A stretch of DNA of 64,000 nucleotides from Ochotona curzoniae (GCF_017591425.1 NW_024467119.1:80096894-80160893), one strand, 5' to 3'; shown: positions 21,830 to 34,801, counted from the first letter of the stretch. Program-made: numbers and translations. The notes: generated from the sequence alone by a model not told the origin.

Positions 21830-24178
21830 ATGCCACTTGCTTTGTGGACAGCGTTGGCCCTGGGGGCCATTGTCAGCTCCTCCAAGGAAGGGTCTTCAGA
21901 TCTCCTCTCTTGCGACCCTGCTGGCATCTGTGATGGGCGCTCCAGATCTTTCCAGTCTATTCCATCAGGACTTGTGGGAACCATGAAAAGCCTTGACCTG
22001 TCCAACAATGAGATCACCTCTATTGGCCACAGTGATCTGCAAAAGTGTGTGCAGCTGAGAGCTCTGAGGCTGACGTCCAATAGAATTCACATGATCGACG
22101 AAGATTCTTTCTCCTCCTTGAGCAGCCTTGAGCACTTGGACTTAGCCAGTAATCTTCTATCTAATTTGTCAGCTGCCTGGTTCAGGCCTCTTTCTTCTCT
22201 GAAATTCTTAAACTTACTGGGAAACCCTTACAGAACCCTGGGGGAGATGCCTCTGTTTTCTCCCCTTGCATGTTTGCGAATCCTTCGCATAGGAAACCCA
22301 AACACCTTCATGAAGATTCAGAGGAAGGATTTTGCTGGCCTCAGCTTCCTGGAGGAATTGGAGGTTGATGCCTCCAACCTCCAGGATTACGAGCCTGAGG
22401 GCCTGAGGTCCATTCAGAACATCAGTCACCTGATCCTGAATATGAGACAGCCGACTTTGCTGTTGGACATCTTCCCAGACCTCTTGAGTTCTGTGGTCCA
22501 CCTGGAGCTGAGAGAGACCGATCTGAACTATTTCCGTTTCTCGGGGCTAACTGTCACTGAACTGAATCCCCGGATCACAAAGTTCACGTTCAGAAATGTG
22601 AAGATCACCGACGAGAGCAGTAATGAGGTACTGAAACTATTGACTTACACTACTGGATTATTAGAATTAGAGTTTGATGACTGTACCCTGAATGGAATTG
22701 GTGACTTTCAGATGGTTGATAAAGACACAATTCAAGATCTAGGTAACGTGGAAACACTAACGATACGTAGCCTGCATATCCCCAAGTTCTACTTATTTTA
22801 TGATATGCATACTATCTATTCCCTCACAGAAAGACTTAAGAAAATCACAGTAGAAAACAGCAAGGTTTTCCTGGTGCCCTGTTCATTTTCCCAACATTTG
22901 AGATCATTAGAATACTTGGATCTTGGTGAGAATTTGATGGTTGAGGAATACTTGAAAAATTCAGCCTGTGAGAATGCCTGGCCCTCCCTACACACGTTGA
23001 TTTTAAGGCAAAACCATTTGACTTCGTTGGAAAGAACTGGAGAGATTCTGCTGACGCTGAAGAACCTGACTGACCTCGACATCAGTAGGAACGGTTTCCA
23101 CGCTATGCCTGACACCTGTCAGTGGCCCGAGAAGTTGGCCCGTCTGAACTTATCCAGCACGCAGATTCACAGTCTAACCTCCTGCATTCCGCAGACACTG
23201 CAAGTGTTGGATGTCAGTAACAACAACCTCAATTCGTTCTCATTGACTTTGCCAAAGCTGCAAGAACTGTACATTTGCAGAAATATGCTGAAGACTCTGC
23301 CAGGGGCTGCCTCCTTACCCATGCTACTAGTGCTGAAGATAAGCAGGAACACAATCAACACCTTTTCAAAGGAGCAAGTAGAGGCCTTTCAGCAGCTCAA
23401 GACTCTGGAAGCTGGAGGCAACAACTTCATCTGCTCCTGCGAGTTCCTGTCTTTCATGCAGGAGCAGAAAGCACTGGCCAAGGTCCTGACAGACTGGCCA
23501 GAGGGTTACCTGTGTGATTCGCCATCCCACGTGCGTGGCCAGAGGGTGCAAGACGTGCGCTTGTCGGTGATTGAGTGTCACAAGGCAGCTGTAGTGTCTG
23601 GCGTGTGCTGTGCCCTCATCTTGTTGATGCTGCTCACAGGGGTCCTATGCCACCGTTTGCACGGACTGTGGTACCTCAAGATGATGTGGGCCTGGTTGCA
23701 GGCCAAAAGGAAGCCCAAGAAAGCTCCCAGCAGGGACATCTGCTATGATGCATTTGTGTCCTACAGTGAGCAGGATTCCTACTGGGTGGAGAACCTTCTG
23801 GTCCAGGAGCTGGAGAACTTCAACCCCCCATTCAGGCTGTGTCTTCACAAGCGAGACTTTGTTCCTGGCAAGTGGATCATCGACAACATCATCGACTCTA
23901 TTGAGAAGAGTCACAAGACTGTCTTTGTGCTGTCAGAGAACTTTGTGCAGAGTGAGTGGTGCAAGTACGAGCTGGACTTCTCGCATTTCCGCCTCTTTGA
24001 TGAGAACAATGACTCTGCCATTCTTATTCTCCTGGAACCCATTGAGAAAAAGGCCATCCCCCAGCGCTTCTGCAAGCTGCGCAAGATCATGAACACCAGG
24101 ACATACCTGGAGTGGCCCTCCGAGGAGGATCAGCACGCCATGTTCTGGGTGAACTTGAGGGCTGCCATCAAGTCCTAG
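21830..24178 (+). CDS. TLR2: Toll-like receptor 2, complete single coding exon
   Basis: Type I membrane receptor that, with TLR1 or TLR6, binds bacterial lipopeptides and signals through TIRAP/MyD88 to NF-kB. 782 codons against 784 in human TLR2. Order: hydrophobic signal peptide at residues 1 to about 18; N-terminal cap cysteines 28 and 34; leucine-rich repeats from about 54 to 530; C-terminal cap (about 531-583) with the CxC..C..C pattern; membrane segment about 586-607; TIR domain from about 636 to the end. The BB-loop RDFVPGKW is intact, with its proline at residue 679, and the C-terminus ends LRAAIKS as in human. Several N-x-S/T sites are seen (NLS, NIS, NLT). The start follows an acceptor, ttgtag, at 21806-21811/12, so the whole frame lies in the last exon. 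No stops or frameshifts; a functional gene is expected. Confidence 0.99.
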   Translation: MPLALWTALALGAIVSSSKEGSSDLLSCDPAGICDGRSRSFQSIPSGLVGTMKSLDLSNNEITSIGHSDLQKCVQLRALRLTSNRIHMIDEDSFSSLSSLEHLDLASNLLSNLSAAWFRPLSSLKFLNLLGNPYRTLGEMPLFSPLACLRILRIGNPNTFMKIQRKDFAGLSFLEELEVDASNLQDYEPEGLRSIQNISHLILNMRQPTLLLDIFPDLLSSVVHLELRETDLNYFRFSGLTVTELNPRITKFTFRNVKITDESSNEVLKLLTYTTGLLELEFDDCTLNGIGDFQMVDKDTIQDLGNVETLTIRSLHIPKFYLFYDMHTIYSLTERLKKITVENSKVFLVPCSFSQHLRSLEYLDLGENLMVEEYLKNSACENAWPSLHTLILRQNHLTSLERTGEILLTLKNLTDLDISRNGFHAMPDTCQWPEKLARLNLSSTQIHSLTSCIPQTLQVLDVSNNNLNSFSLTLPKLQELYICRNMLKTLPGAASLPMLLVLKISRNTINTFSKEQVEAFQQLKTLEAGGNNFICSCEFLSFMQEQKALAKVLTDWPEGYLCDSPSHVRGQRVQDVRLSVIECHKAAVVSGVCCALILLMLLTGVLCHRLHGLWYLKMMWAWLQAKRKPKKAPSRDICYDAFVSYSEQDSYWVENLLVQELENFNPPFRLCLHKRDFVPGKWIIDNIIDSIEKSHKTVFVLSENFVQSEWCKYELDFSHFRLFDENNDSAILILLEPIEKKAIPQRFCKLRKIMNTRTYLEWPSEEDQHAMFWVNLRAAIKS

Positions 24179-25660
24179 GTTCCTATGCCAAAGCCAAACT
24201 TGATCTTAGTTGTGGTCCTTACAGGCCAAGTTATGATGGGCTTAACAATTATATGATAATCATGTGAATGCACTTTCATTTGATGACTGGCTTACTACAA
24301 CTGTTGAAACTGTTAAGATGTGACCTTGTACAAAAACAGCAGATCCGGAATGGTGGGTCTACAAGATGATCATGATCTGAGGTCCATTATTTATATCTGA
24401 ATGAAACAAAGTAAATGCTCCCTTCTTTGGGAATGAATGCAAATGGACTGAATTTTTCAAATAACTGGGTCAGGTCAGTTAGCCTTCTGTAAGGAGACTC
24501 GCTGGTAACCACAGAGTGAGCTCTGCCTCATCCAAGCATCATCACCTCTCCCTGTATTTGCTCTCAAGAGCACCGAGGGAAAGCTTTGGGGACATTCAGT
24601 AAAACTTGCTATGCCATCTTGGAAACCAAGAACTGTGGATCCCCATTAATCTTGAAAGGAAACAGAATGCCAAAGGGGGTACCTTTGTGGGAACCAGGGT
24701 CTGGCTGGCTCTCTAACAGATTTCCTCAGCCAAAGTCACTCGGGAGAGGACATGGAAGACAAAGAACACTAAATTGTGTTTTCCCATGAGAACAAAGCTG
24801 TGACAGTCAATGGAATACTGAGTTTGGGAGACCTGGGAAACAGTCTTCCACACGCTGCTTTACGTCTTCAGCACCTGCTTCAATTCTAATTGGTGTCTAG
24901 TTACTTTTGGTCATTCATCCTGACATTAGTTGTTTTATTTATTTATTTTTTCATCTTTGGGAAAAAAAAATTTCTAACTCCAGAAAAAGTCTTCCTTGCT
25001 TTTCCTTCTAAAAATTTTTAAAAGTTTAATGTCTCAAAATAGTCCAATACAAGAGAATTTAAAGATAGATACCACTAGCATGTGTTAATGCTGGTCATCA
25101 AGATTTAAACACCATAAATGTCAGCGTATCATTCTTTGCTAAGAGCCACCTAGTGTTCTATGTGCCTTTCTCCTGACTCTGGGAACCACTGTGCAAGGAA
25201 GCGAGCCTCTATATCAACCAAGATGGGGTTTCTGTGGCCGAATGGACTCTGGGGTTGGAAAGACCTATCTTAGTAGATTGGGAATTTTGGCCATGATGTT
25301 GGACCTGACCCCAAATGTTTTCCTGATCTTGCGGTAGGGATAATTGTCTCACCATCCTTGGGGGCTGAGGGTTTGCAGTATTATAAGCAAACCCCAGAGT
25401 GTACTACCCTTGGTTAGCACCCCTCTGAAGGGGCGAGCATGACAAAGCTCCTCACTGAACCTGGGACGCGCAGGTGTCTGGGTGGGGTATGAAGAGGGAC
25501 TGCAGGAGGTGCTAGCTACTGCTCTTCTTTTCCTATAAGTCTTTTCTCCCTTACATAGTATTGCTTCTAAATGGTTATTATTTTCCAGTAAATGTTCTAC
25601 CTTATATCTTATTGCTTGGAAATGGTTATTTTTCTGTCATGGGTCTAAGCACGGCTATAA
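24179..25660 (+). other. TLR2: TLR2 3' UTR and downstream DNA
   Basis: Non-coding sequence after the TLR2 stop, free of SINEs for 1.7 kb, which fits a constrained UTR. No canonical AATAAA was found, so the end of the transcript is unclear. A pair of similar phrases, cttctaaatggttatt and cttggaaatggttatt (25564 and 25614), forms a small local duplication. Confidence 0.5.
24933..24951 (+). promoter_or_regulatory. TLR2: AU-rich element in the TLR2 3' UTR
   Basis: Contains overlapping TTATTTATT nonamers (24935-24947), the class II ARE motif bound by mRNA-decay proteins. No SINE body is attached, so it is not simply a SINE tail. Whether the mature UTR reaches this point is unknown. Confidence 0.4.
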
Positions 25661-25902
25661 GGGATTCTACTGTTTGAGGAAAGATCGACAGATAAATCAG
25701 TTCATTAAGTGCCTAACAGGCTGCAGGCCATGTGGACTCAACCAGAGCTGCTGTTTCTCATACGGACTCCCAGGAGGGTGCTGGGGTGAAATAGTGGGTT
25801 CTGAAGGAGGCCCTGTTAAGCTACCACTGCGTCAGTGGCGACTGTGCTCTCTTCTATATTTCCTATGGTAGGCAACCTGTGGAGTAGCAAGAGAAATCAG
25901 GT

Positions 25903-26222
25903 GGGGGCTGGTGCTGTGATACAGTGAGTTAAGCCACTGTGTGTGCTGAGTTCCATAGCAGAGTGCCAATTTGAATCCTGGCACTGGGTTTCTGATCCAG
26001 TCTTTTATTAAGGATCCTGGAAAACCAGCAGTTGATGACCTCAGGGCTTGGGCTCTGCCACCTCTGTGGAAGACCAGGGTGGAATTCCGAGCTTCTGGCT
26101 TTAACCTGGCCCTGGCCATATTTAGGGGATGAATCAGCAGATAGAAGACCAATCTCTCTTTTTTTTTTTCTCTGTAACTACCTTTCAAATGAATGAATGA
26201 ATAAATAAATACATGAATCTTC
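25903..26222 (+). repeat. CSINE, forward orientation, older subfamily
   Basis: Head ggggctggtgctgtgataca, body ccagcagttgatgacctcag, tail gaatgaataaataaatacat. It is closer to the rabbit-type consensus than the young copies. Confidence 0.8.
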
Positions 26223-27724
26223 AGAGAGAGAGAACCAGATTTAATGTTGGCTTAATCTAAATCATTCAGGAATTTAAACAGCAATAATAACCTCATAATT
26301 GCTAGTTTTAATCTTTTAAAATAGTGTTTATTGTACTCATGGCAAATGTTAGATATGTTCATTGTAGAAGCATCAGAAAATTTTTGGTAACAGTTTATGA
26401 AAAAAAGTAAGAGTCAGGTCTTCTCCCATGACTTTGGGATCATTCTTGGTGAACTTGCTGCACAGTCTTTTCTTGGTGCACATATGCCTAGTTCTTTGCC
26501 AAACTGGAATTAGAGTGTAAGGACTTAAATCACAGAAAAAAGACAGCATCTCCATTTCCCGCCGAGATTCTGTAGTGCTGATTGACATGTCTGAGGGCCA
26601 ATCGGTCTTCCATGCAGGTGGGCCTGGCTCATCTGTCGAGAGTTCCAAAGCACTGCACACACGGCCCTCAGGCAGCTCCCACAAGAGAAGCACAGGGTGC
26701 GTGCCCCCAAGAGCAATGGAAGGGATTCCTTTAGTGTGCTTTTTAAAATCTTTTTATTTGTAAGTGTATTATAAATTCAAGGATCATGCTTTATTGCTTA
26801 ATCCCTTTTACATGCTTAGTATTTAAGTATTGACTTGTGCAATTCTTTGCTGCCAAGAGAACTGAGCCAGAATTAAAGCTAATAATCCAAAGGATAGATT
26901 TATCATGATATGGCAGCCCTGGGCTGCACAGAAAAGGAAAGTTCCCAACAGGTCAAAACTTGCATGCATGATTTTGATTGGTGCTATTTTAACTAGCTTA
27001 AGCACACCACCAATATTTGGGTAAGCAAAATCACAATCACTGTATTTCTTTTCCATTTCCTATAATGTGCAGCAGCTTGCAGTATTTTAGAGTAACACGT
27101 AGTGTGCCATATGTGCTGTTTAACAAGACTATTTAACAATACAGCTAGTATCTTAAAATGAGTTAATTTGGGGTGCCACATATCATTCTTGGGTTAATTC
27201 TTTCTGGTTGTCTTCTTTGTCTTCAGTTTAATTTGTTCTCTCCTGCCAGATAACATTTATTCTTTCAACAGATACTTATTGGGTGCTATGCTGGATGTGG
27301 CTTTATTGGGCATATAGTGGGGAAACTCGACAGATAAAATGCCTTGCTTTCATGGAGTGGAAGACAAACCTACAATAAACTTGATGTGGCTTTAGATATT
27401 GGTAAGAGCAGTGGAGTGTAAGAGAACATGCATGTCTTTGTATGGATGGGGAACACATCTGTGCACCTGTGTGGGTATGAACCAACTGGCACAAGAGAAG
27501 GGAGATAGTCCTTCCACTTGTGTATTCCTTGGGTGGGTTTGGCACACTCAGCAGTGGCCCAATGAGGAGGCATGGCTCCTGGGCCAGAGCTCTGAGAGCA
27601 AGCCCTTCTCTGTTCACAAAGCTGCACACAGAGCAGAAAAAGGCAGTGGCCAGAAACCATCGTGTTCTTAGGATTCTACTTGCAAATCACACTCAATCTG
27701 TTAAAAACTAATTACGAATTAAAA
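26223..27724. other. Intergenic DNA between TLR2 and RNF175
   Basis: No gene recognised. Short frames on both strands (for example around 26373-26716 and 27303-27671) have no domain and no splice support. Confidence 0.4.
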
Positions 27725-27744
27725 TTTAAAAATTAAGAAAACAG

Positions 27745-28065
27745 GGTGCAGTAGCCTAGTGGCTAAATCATCACCCTGCATGTACCAGGATCCCATATGG
27801 GCATCAGTTTATGTCCTGGCTATTCCACTTCCCATCCAGCTCCCTGCTTGTGATCTGGGAAAGCAGTGAAGCATGGCCCAAAGCCTTGGGACCCTACACC
27901 TACATGGGAGACCTAGAAGAAGCGCCTGGCTCCTGGCTTCAGCTCACCTCAGCTCTGGCCGTTGAGACCACTTGGGGAGTGAACCAGCAGCTGCAGAAAA
28001 TCTTTCTTTCTCCTTCCTTCTCTCTGTAATATTTGCCATTCTAATAAACATAAAATCAATATTTT
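27745..28065 (+). mobile_element. CSINE with target-site duplication
   Basis: Head ggtgcagtagcctagtggct, tail ctaataaacataaaatcaat. A TSD of about 20 bases, tttaaaaattaagaaaacag, lies at 27725-27744 and 28066-28085. It landed directly against the tail side of the next SINE. Confidence 0.9.
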
Positions 28066-28087
28066 TTTAAAAATTAAGAAAACAGAA

Positions 28088-28385
28088 AATATTTATTGGT
28101 TTGAAAGCGTAATAGAGAGAAAGGTGGAAGTCTTCCCTCTGCTGGTTCATTCTCCAGATGGCCACTACAGTGGGGCTTAGGCCAAGCCAAGGCCAGGGAC
28201 TTCGTCCCAGCCCCCCTATGTAGGTGGCAGGGGCCCAAGCTCTTGGACCATTTTCTGCTCCATTTCGCAGGCCATTAGCATGCATCTGGATCAGAACTGG
28301 TGCATGTGGGACTCAAACTGGTCTCCACATGAGATTCTGGTGTCACATGTGGTGGCTTTACCTGCAGTGCCACAACACTGGCCCC
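28088..28385 (-). repeat. Old CSINE, reverse orientation
   Basis: From aaatatttattggtttgaaa to gccacaacactggcccc. The downstream neighbour's TSD overlaps its A-rich end. Confidence 0.75.
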
Positions 28386-28596
28386 AAACCATAGTACTGA
28401 ACAACACCATACTATGAAGAGACTGACGAGCTGGTAGCCATTGTAACTAAATGCTGTGTGTGTTTGCAATCCTTGACACTGTACAGATGGGATAATAATT
28501 AATCATATTGGAGGTCAAATGTCTGGAGAAGAATGTAATAAATGTATTGCATGTGTGGGTTAGAAGATGATGGCAATGGGAAAGAAGAAAACACAC

Positions 28597-28602
28597 TTTA
28601 AT
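28597..28602 (-). promoter_or_regulatory. RNF175: Possible RNF175 polyadenylation signal
   Basis: ATTAAA on the - strand, 157 bases past the RNF175 stop. It is the common variant of the poly(A) hexamer. A single hexamer is weak evidence. Confidence 0.25.
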
Positions 28603-28758
28603 GAGTTCTTTCCACAGAGATCATTTTACGTGTGATATTGGATTTTAGTTTTTAAAACTCTTACAAAATTAAAAAAGGATATCAATATTAAATAGAAGGC
28701 CTAGGGTCCAAAAATCTTGCCCTATGCAGGAGATGGCTTCAGGCGTACACGGGCTGCT

Positions 28759-28898
<140 letters not shown>

Positions 28899-29360
28899 GT
28901 TGTGATTTGTACAGCCAAGTAGCAATATGTTCATTGGTAAATACAATTGGCAATTCAATATGTGGACATATCATTTCTCGATGATTCTGTATGCGAATTA
29001 AAAGTCCCTTGCATGATTTTTATACCATTGTCATTGCTACTTATACCACACCCAATTTCTCAAAACCAAAATTGTTAAAATAAAATTAAAGGCAAGAAAA
29101 GGAGGAAGCGAGGAAACTAAGGTTAGTGGACACTGTTGTTAGGGGAGCAGAAGCTTAGCTCTGAATTTGCCTGTGGTCAGCACATCAGAGATGATGATGT
29201 TCCTTTTTTTAAAAGAATGACGCTAGTACATTCCAGAAGACATCCCCTCTCTCCATCTTGTTGTACTCTTTGATAAATTGTGTTCAGGGAACTGATGGTA
29301 ATTTTACACATGAAAGAACAGTTTTTCACATTCAGTGAAATAGTAGTTTTTTGTTAGAAC

Positions 29361-29688
29361 AGGTGGAGCTGGTCTTGTGGCCCAGTGAGTTAAGTCACCT
29401 TCTGGGACACCTGCATGCCATGTCATGCTGAGTGCTGCTTCTGAACCAGCCTCCTGCCTGTGTATCCTGGCTGGCAGAAGCTGGTGATTCAATTGCCACT
29501 CACGTGTGAGACCCAGACTGAGTTCTGGGCTTGTTGGTTTGCTCTAGCTCAGTCCTGGTTTTTTAAGGGCATTTGGGCAGTGAGCCATTGGAAAGAAGAC
29601 CTTTCTCTCCATCCCCCCTGCTCACCTCCTTCATTCTCTCTTTGTTGCTCTGCCTTTTAAGTAGATGAACGTAAAGATGAAAACTTAA
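29361..29688 (+). repeat. Old CSINE, forward orientation
   Basis: Head gtggagctggtcttgtggcc, body ctggcagaagctggtgattc, tail ttttaagtagatgaacgtaa. It lies in the last RNF175 intron. Confidence 0.7.
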
Positions 29689-30338
29689 AAATTCCCCTTA
29701 ACAAAATATGTAAATTTTCTTGACAAATCATGCTTTTTATGCACGTGGCTTAATTTTTCATTAGCAGAATTAATAGTTATTTTCATGAACAGATCGGCTA
29801 GTGTAGCCCTTTTGAAAACATGTAGCATTCAACAGTTTAGACTCTCAAGGCTATAATGCAAAATGAATTGCCCTTTGTTATTTAAACCATCATTAAAGGT
29901 GACATCTATTTTCATCTTCTTACTAATCTATATCAAACATGTAGGGACTGCAGCTTCATCAGTACAAAATCCCCTCCTCCTAGAAGAAAGGGAATGCAGG
30001 GACTGTGGGTAAAAGAAAGGAGGAGGGGAGAGGGAGTCCCCCGCAGCTTGGCGTTCAGGCACTGACTTGCCAGGAGGTCCAGGCTGGGGTTGGGCAGGTT
30101 GGGGCAGTAGGCGTCTCTGTTGCCATGACACCACTCTGACATCCAGAGAGCTACTGATGGTGCTTCCCTCTCTGATTCCCTCTTGGAACATCCCTCCTTG
30201 ATTTTCAGAGCTCAGAGATGGGGACCTTGTTCCCAGGAGCCTCTGCAGCTTTGGAGTTGGTGAGGAGTAAGGGATCCAGGGGGCCCCAGGGGCCAGGATC
30301 CCTTTAGTCCTGCAAAGCATAGCTGCCTGTTACTCCAA

Positions 30339-30463
30339 AGGCTGCCAAGAAGAAAAAGGAGGAGGAGGAGGAAGAGGAGGAGGGGGGAGGAGAAAGAGGG
30401 GAGGGGAAGGGGGAAGAAAGGAGGAGGAGAAGGAGGAGAAGGACAAGGAGAAGAAGAAGAAAG
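30339..30463 (+). repeat. Homopurine tract (GGA/GAA)n
   Basis: About 125 bases of almost uninterrupted purine (gaggagg, gaaggagg and ggggagg units, with one C at about 30443) inside the last RNF175 intron. Such tracts can form triplex DNA. Confidence 0.85.
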
Positions 30464-31284
30464 TACTTGACCAGTTGATCTCTACCTCTCTGGTCTCATC
30501 TGTTTAAGGGGCATGTGCTACCATTTATGCCATTACCCCCGGAAGAGATAGACCATGATCTTTGAGCCAAGACTAAGCCTTTGTGGTCGGTTCTGAATGG
30601 GGGTCATTACCTTCCCCATGACCTCAGTGAAACTTGTTTTTTCTTCAGTCAAGCATCCCTGGTGCCTTGGCAAAGCCTAGTGACTGCCATCAGCTGCCCA
30701 GGTCTGGGGGGTCTTTACTTCTCCACATCATTGCCAGTAAGGTGCAGCCTAAAGGGGTGAGGCAAAGCCAGGAATTTGAAAACATTTGGAACAACTTTAA
30801 AAATACTCTTCTTTGTATGCCCTACTCCACATTTCAGACTTTCACAATTTCAATCCAATGTGTCTGTCCACCTGCTTTCCACTCATCCAGTCTAACAATC
30901 TAACCACTGGTCCAGTCATCCATCCTAATTATGCCTCCATATTTTTAACATTCACTCATCCATCCTAATTACCTCTTTGCATTTTAATGTCCATTCATCC
31001 ATGTTAATAATTGCTTTGCCTTTGAAGCTATCTTTCGTAATGTTCCATCACATTTCCATCAATGCCCTTAATATAGAAACTATGGAACACGAGCAGGGGA
31101 ATTCTTGTTGGCATTTAACTTGCACACTGGGATGGTAACACAGACATAGAAGGAAAGATATCTAAAGGCATTTTGAATAGGTGGTTTGAAATTGTTGCCA
31201 CTCTTCAAAATTAATATATTTGTTGAATATGGATTGAAGAATGCACCCCTAGAAACACTTAAGATAATATTTCATAACTTTTCA

Positions 31285-31425
<141 letters not shown>

Positions 31426-33274
31426 TCATTTTAAGGGTATTGCCTGCTTCATGGGGACATGGAAATGATCCTGTCTCCAGGAACTGGTGGTAGAGGGTGG
31501 CAGATGATGGAATTCAGTTAGGACAGCTAAGCCTCCAAGGACAGGGAGCCTGTGGGAGCAGTAGTCGCCCTTCCCAAGGGATTTGCTTGGCTTCTTGCCC
31601 TTGTAACAGTGCTTTCTCGCTTTGATGTCTTCTGGAACTGTGTCCTTGTATGTTCCTACTTGCTGCATCATACATTTCTCATGGCACTTCCTAATTCTAC
31701 TTATCCTTCACCACTTGTTACCTCTTGATTGGAGGCACATTGACGAGTGCAAATTATTTGTGGCCATAAGCCTAAGAAATATTCCTATGAGCTTCATACA
31801 TTTTTTTCCCTTAACTCTATGACTGGTAAGGAGCCAACCATTGCTGAATGAGAAATGAAACTAATAAACACAGTTCTCAAACTGTAGGTGTTTACAAATT
31901 CATGTGCCTTCATCACCTTGTCCAGTAGGCGGCCCTTTTCTTCTTACTCAAGAGTGAACCCCGTGTTTGCTCATAGCATCTATGTTCTTACGTGTGTGAG
32001 ATTGTGTCTCCCTCATTGCTAGGCCCTCAGAACCTTAAGTAGCGCCTAGGAGACACTGATCAAATCATGCAAAACCAATTATTTTTGGAAAGTCTTGTTT
32101 TCAAATTCCCTTTGGGTAAAATGATTTGTAATGAGATCCGCCCTGTTGATTGATTGATTCCCACAGCTGCTGCTCCTGATGTGGCTTTCCAGGCCAAAGC
32201 ACACTGATCTTGTGACTGGTCTGTCACAGACCCACATTAAACAGCGATGATGTAGAAGTTCCCTTCCCAACAAATGTGTGTATGAGGAAGAGGGGGGAAA
32301 TGTCTGTTTTCACTACTACATGACTATGTGGTAAGGGCAATTAAGAGTTTCCATTACTTTCTAAGCTTAGAATCAGGCTCTTTATAGCAACATGCTTGGA
32401 TGACTATAAAATGGTGTAAAACAGCAGATTTTGAACTCTAACTCCAATAACCCTGAGCAGAGTCTCATCTTCCAGATAGGGAACAAAGGGATGGGGGTCC
32501 TAGAACCAGCCCCACAAGGTCCACCCCTCCTTAACAGTCTCTTTCATCTTCAGACTCTCTGTGCTGGCACACACCCACCCTGGCAGACCCGCTCCAGTGC
32601 AGTGTTCAGATAAGCCTGCCTTGTTAATATGACTCATGCTTGCCCACTTCTTATTAATATGACTCATGCTAAAATGAGCCATTAATAATAATCCCTGCAA
32701 AGCAAATGTAAAGGTGAATACATTCTACATGACATATGTACACATGTATTATGATCCCTAAGGGCTTTTAAAGGGCAAACTGTTTCCACTTGCAAATGGC
32801 AAGGGGCTCGCTTCCAATACTTGAAAAGGGAAATCTTACTTAAAACCAAGGCCAAGCTTGGAAGATTTCTGCAAAGAGTGATAGTTTTTTGGGAAGGAGA
32901 TTACACTGAAAAAAAAAATCCACTGTAGAATTGCAAATGGGATATCTTCGTGTTCCTCCTCTTAAGTTGTTAAGGTTTAAATGTTGGAGTAAAGGCTCCC
33001 ATGTGTTTGAGATGAATCTGGACTGATTTGTGATTGAACAAATGGAAACTGTCCAGATGCAACAGAATTGAATCACAGGCACTGGACATCGAAGACATGA
33101 CTGACTGAATTCGGTGGGCTTCAGCAGCAAATGACAAATGGTTCAATCATTGCATCATGCCAGAACTTTGAAGTTATTTTTGTACTATAAAATACAGGTA
33201 AATGATCCCTCTCCATTTTCTTTCTTCCTTTCATTCTTTTCTTCTTCCTTCAATTCTTCCTTCCTTTCCTTTTT

Positions 33275-33515
33275 AAAAAGATTTATTTGGTTTTATTGGA
33301 AAGTCAGATAGATATACATAGAGGAGGAGAGACAGAGAGGAAGATCTTCTGTTCACAGATTCATTCCCCAAGTGCTTGTAATGGCCAGAGCTGAGCCAAT
33401 CCGAAGGTAGGAGCCAGGAGCTTCTTCCTGGTCTCCCACATGGGTACAGGGTCCCAGGTTTCAGGACATCTTCAACTGCTTTTCCAGGCCACAAACAGGG
33501 AGCTGGATGGGAGGG
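33275..33515 (-). repeat. CSINE, reverse orientation, head replaced by a CCTCT array
   Basis: From taaaaagatttatttggttt to gagctggatgggaggg, where the SINE stops abruptly and a pentamer array begins. The head (tRNA-like part) is missing. Confidence 0.85.
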
Positions 33516-33674
33516 CCTCTCCTCTCCTCTCCTCTCCTCTCCTCTCCTCTCCTCTCCTCTCCTCTCCTCTCCTCTCCTCTCCTCTCCTCTCCTCTCCTCT
33601 CCTCTCCTCTCCTTTCCTCTCCTCTCCTCTCCTCTCCTCTTCTCTTCTCTTTTCTCTTCTCTTCTCTTCTCTTC
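33516..33674 (+). repeat. (CCTCT)n pentamer microsatellite
   Basis: About 28 near-perfect cctct units followed by cttct-type units. Frames through it give Gly-Glu-Glu-Arg-Arg or Leu-Ser-Ser repeats, which are not genes. It is directly fused to a broken SINE. Confidence 0.95.
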
Positions 33675-33803
33675 AAATGAAACACAGATGACTGGCCAAC
33701 CCCAACACAGTGTTGGTCTCCATGATTATATGGTGAGGAAGCACAGATAGCTTCGTTCAGGACTTGGGATGCTGGTGTATTGCAGTGCATTGAAGACTTT
33801 CTT

Positions 33804-34133
33804 TTCTTTCTTTTTTTTTTTTTTTTAAGATTTATTTTTAATTTTTATTGGAAAGGTGGATATACAGAGAGGAGAGACAGAGAGGAAGAACTTCCGTCCG
33901 ATGATTTACTCCCCAAGCAGCCGCAAGGCTGGAGCTGAGCCAATCCGAAGCCAGGATCCTCTTCTGGGCCTCTGAAGCGGGTGCAGGGTCCCAAACCTTT
34001 GGGCCAAACTTGGCTGCTTTCCCAGGCCACAGGCAGGGAACTGGATGGGAAGTGGGGCTGCTGAGATTAGAACCGGCGCCCAAATAGGATCCCGGGCTTG
34101 CAAGGTGAGGACCTTAACCACACGCCGGGCCCG
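33804..34133 (-). mobile_element. CSINE, reverse orientation, with target-site duplication
   Basis: From a T run and aagatttatttttaattttt to acgccgggcccg. An exact 15-base TSD, attgaagactttctt, lies at 33789-33803 and 34134-34148. Confidence 0.93.
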
Positions 34134-34801
34134 ATTGAAGACTTTCTTAGGGATTCCTGGAGTTCCTGGAGAATGCTGGTTTCCAGGCCCAGGCTTGTGT
34201 GAAACTACTCCTAAAAAATTAATTAACACATGGCCCTTTGAGTTAGAACGCATAGATAGAAGAGTCATGTGACCCCGAAATCAGATGCTGAAACGTGGGC
34301 TGCTCCTCATTGTACAAGGAGCTCTACTCCCTATGCAGCCTGTTTTGAAGACCAAGGCTGGTGTCCTTCCTGGGGTGCCCCCAGGACAGTCCGTTCCCAG
34401 GGGTTATTTCTGGGCTACTGAGGTTCGAACATCAGCTCCATCTGGATAGCCTTGAGTTCCTCCTGAACCTTATACTTCACTCTTCTTACTCGCAAAGATC
34501 TCTGCTGGTTCACCTTGGCTGCTTGCTCCCTGATGGCTCGCCCCAGCTTCTCCAGCTCACAGCCCTGCTAAGGTGTCACCTTCTTCTCTCATGCAATGTG
34601 AGTTCTCTGTTAAAAGGAAACCACTGGAGGAGGAGGAGGCAGCTCACCCCAGTTCATTAGTTAGCAGGGATGATCAGAAAGTCTCAAAAAGCAAGACTGG
34701 GCTGGGGGATGAAAGTCTGGGATGCAAGGATGGAAGCTGTGGACAGGAGGAAGGCAGCAAGGGAAGGAGGAGGTATGAGGAAAGTGGATTCATTTCCCTT
34801 A

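Noticed and set aside
33461..33790. 109-codon - frame of Gly-Glu-Glu-Arg-Arg repeats and the + Leu-Ser-Ser frame
   Set aside because: Pure translation of the cctct array plus SINE sequence.
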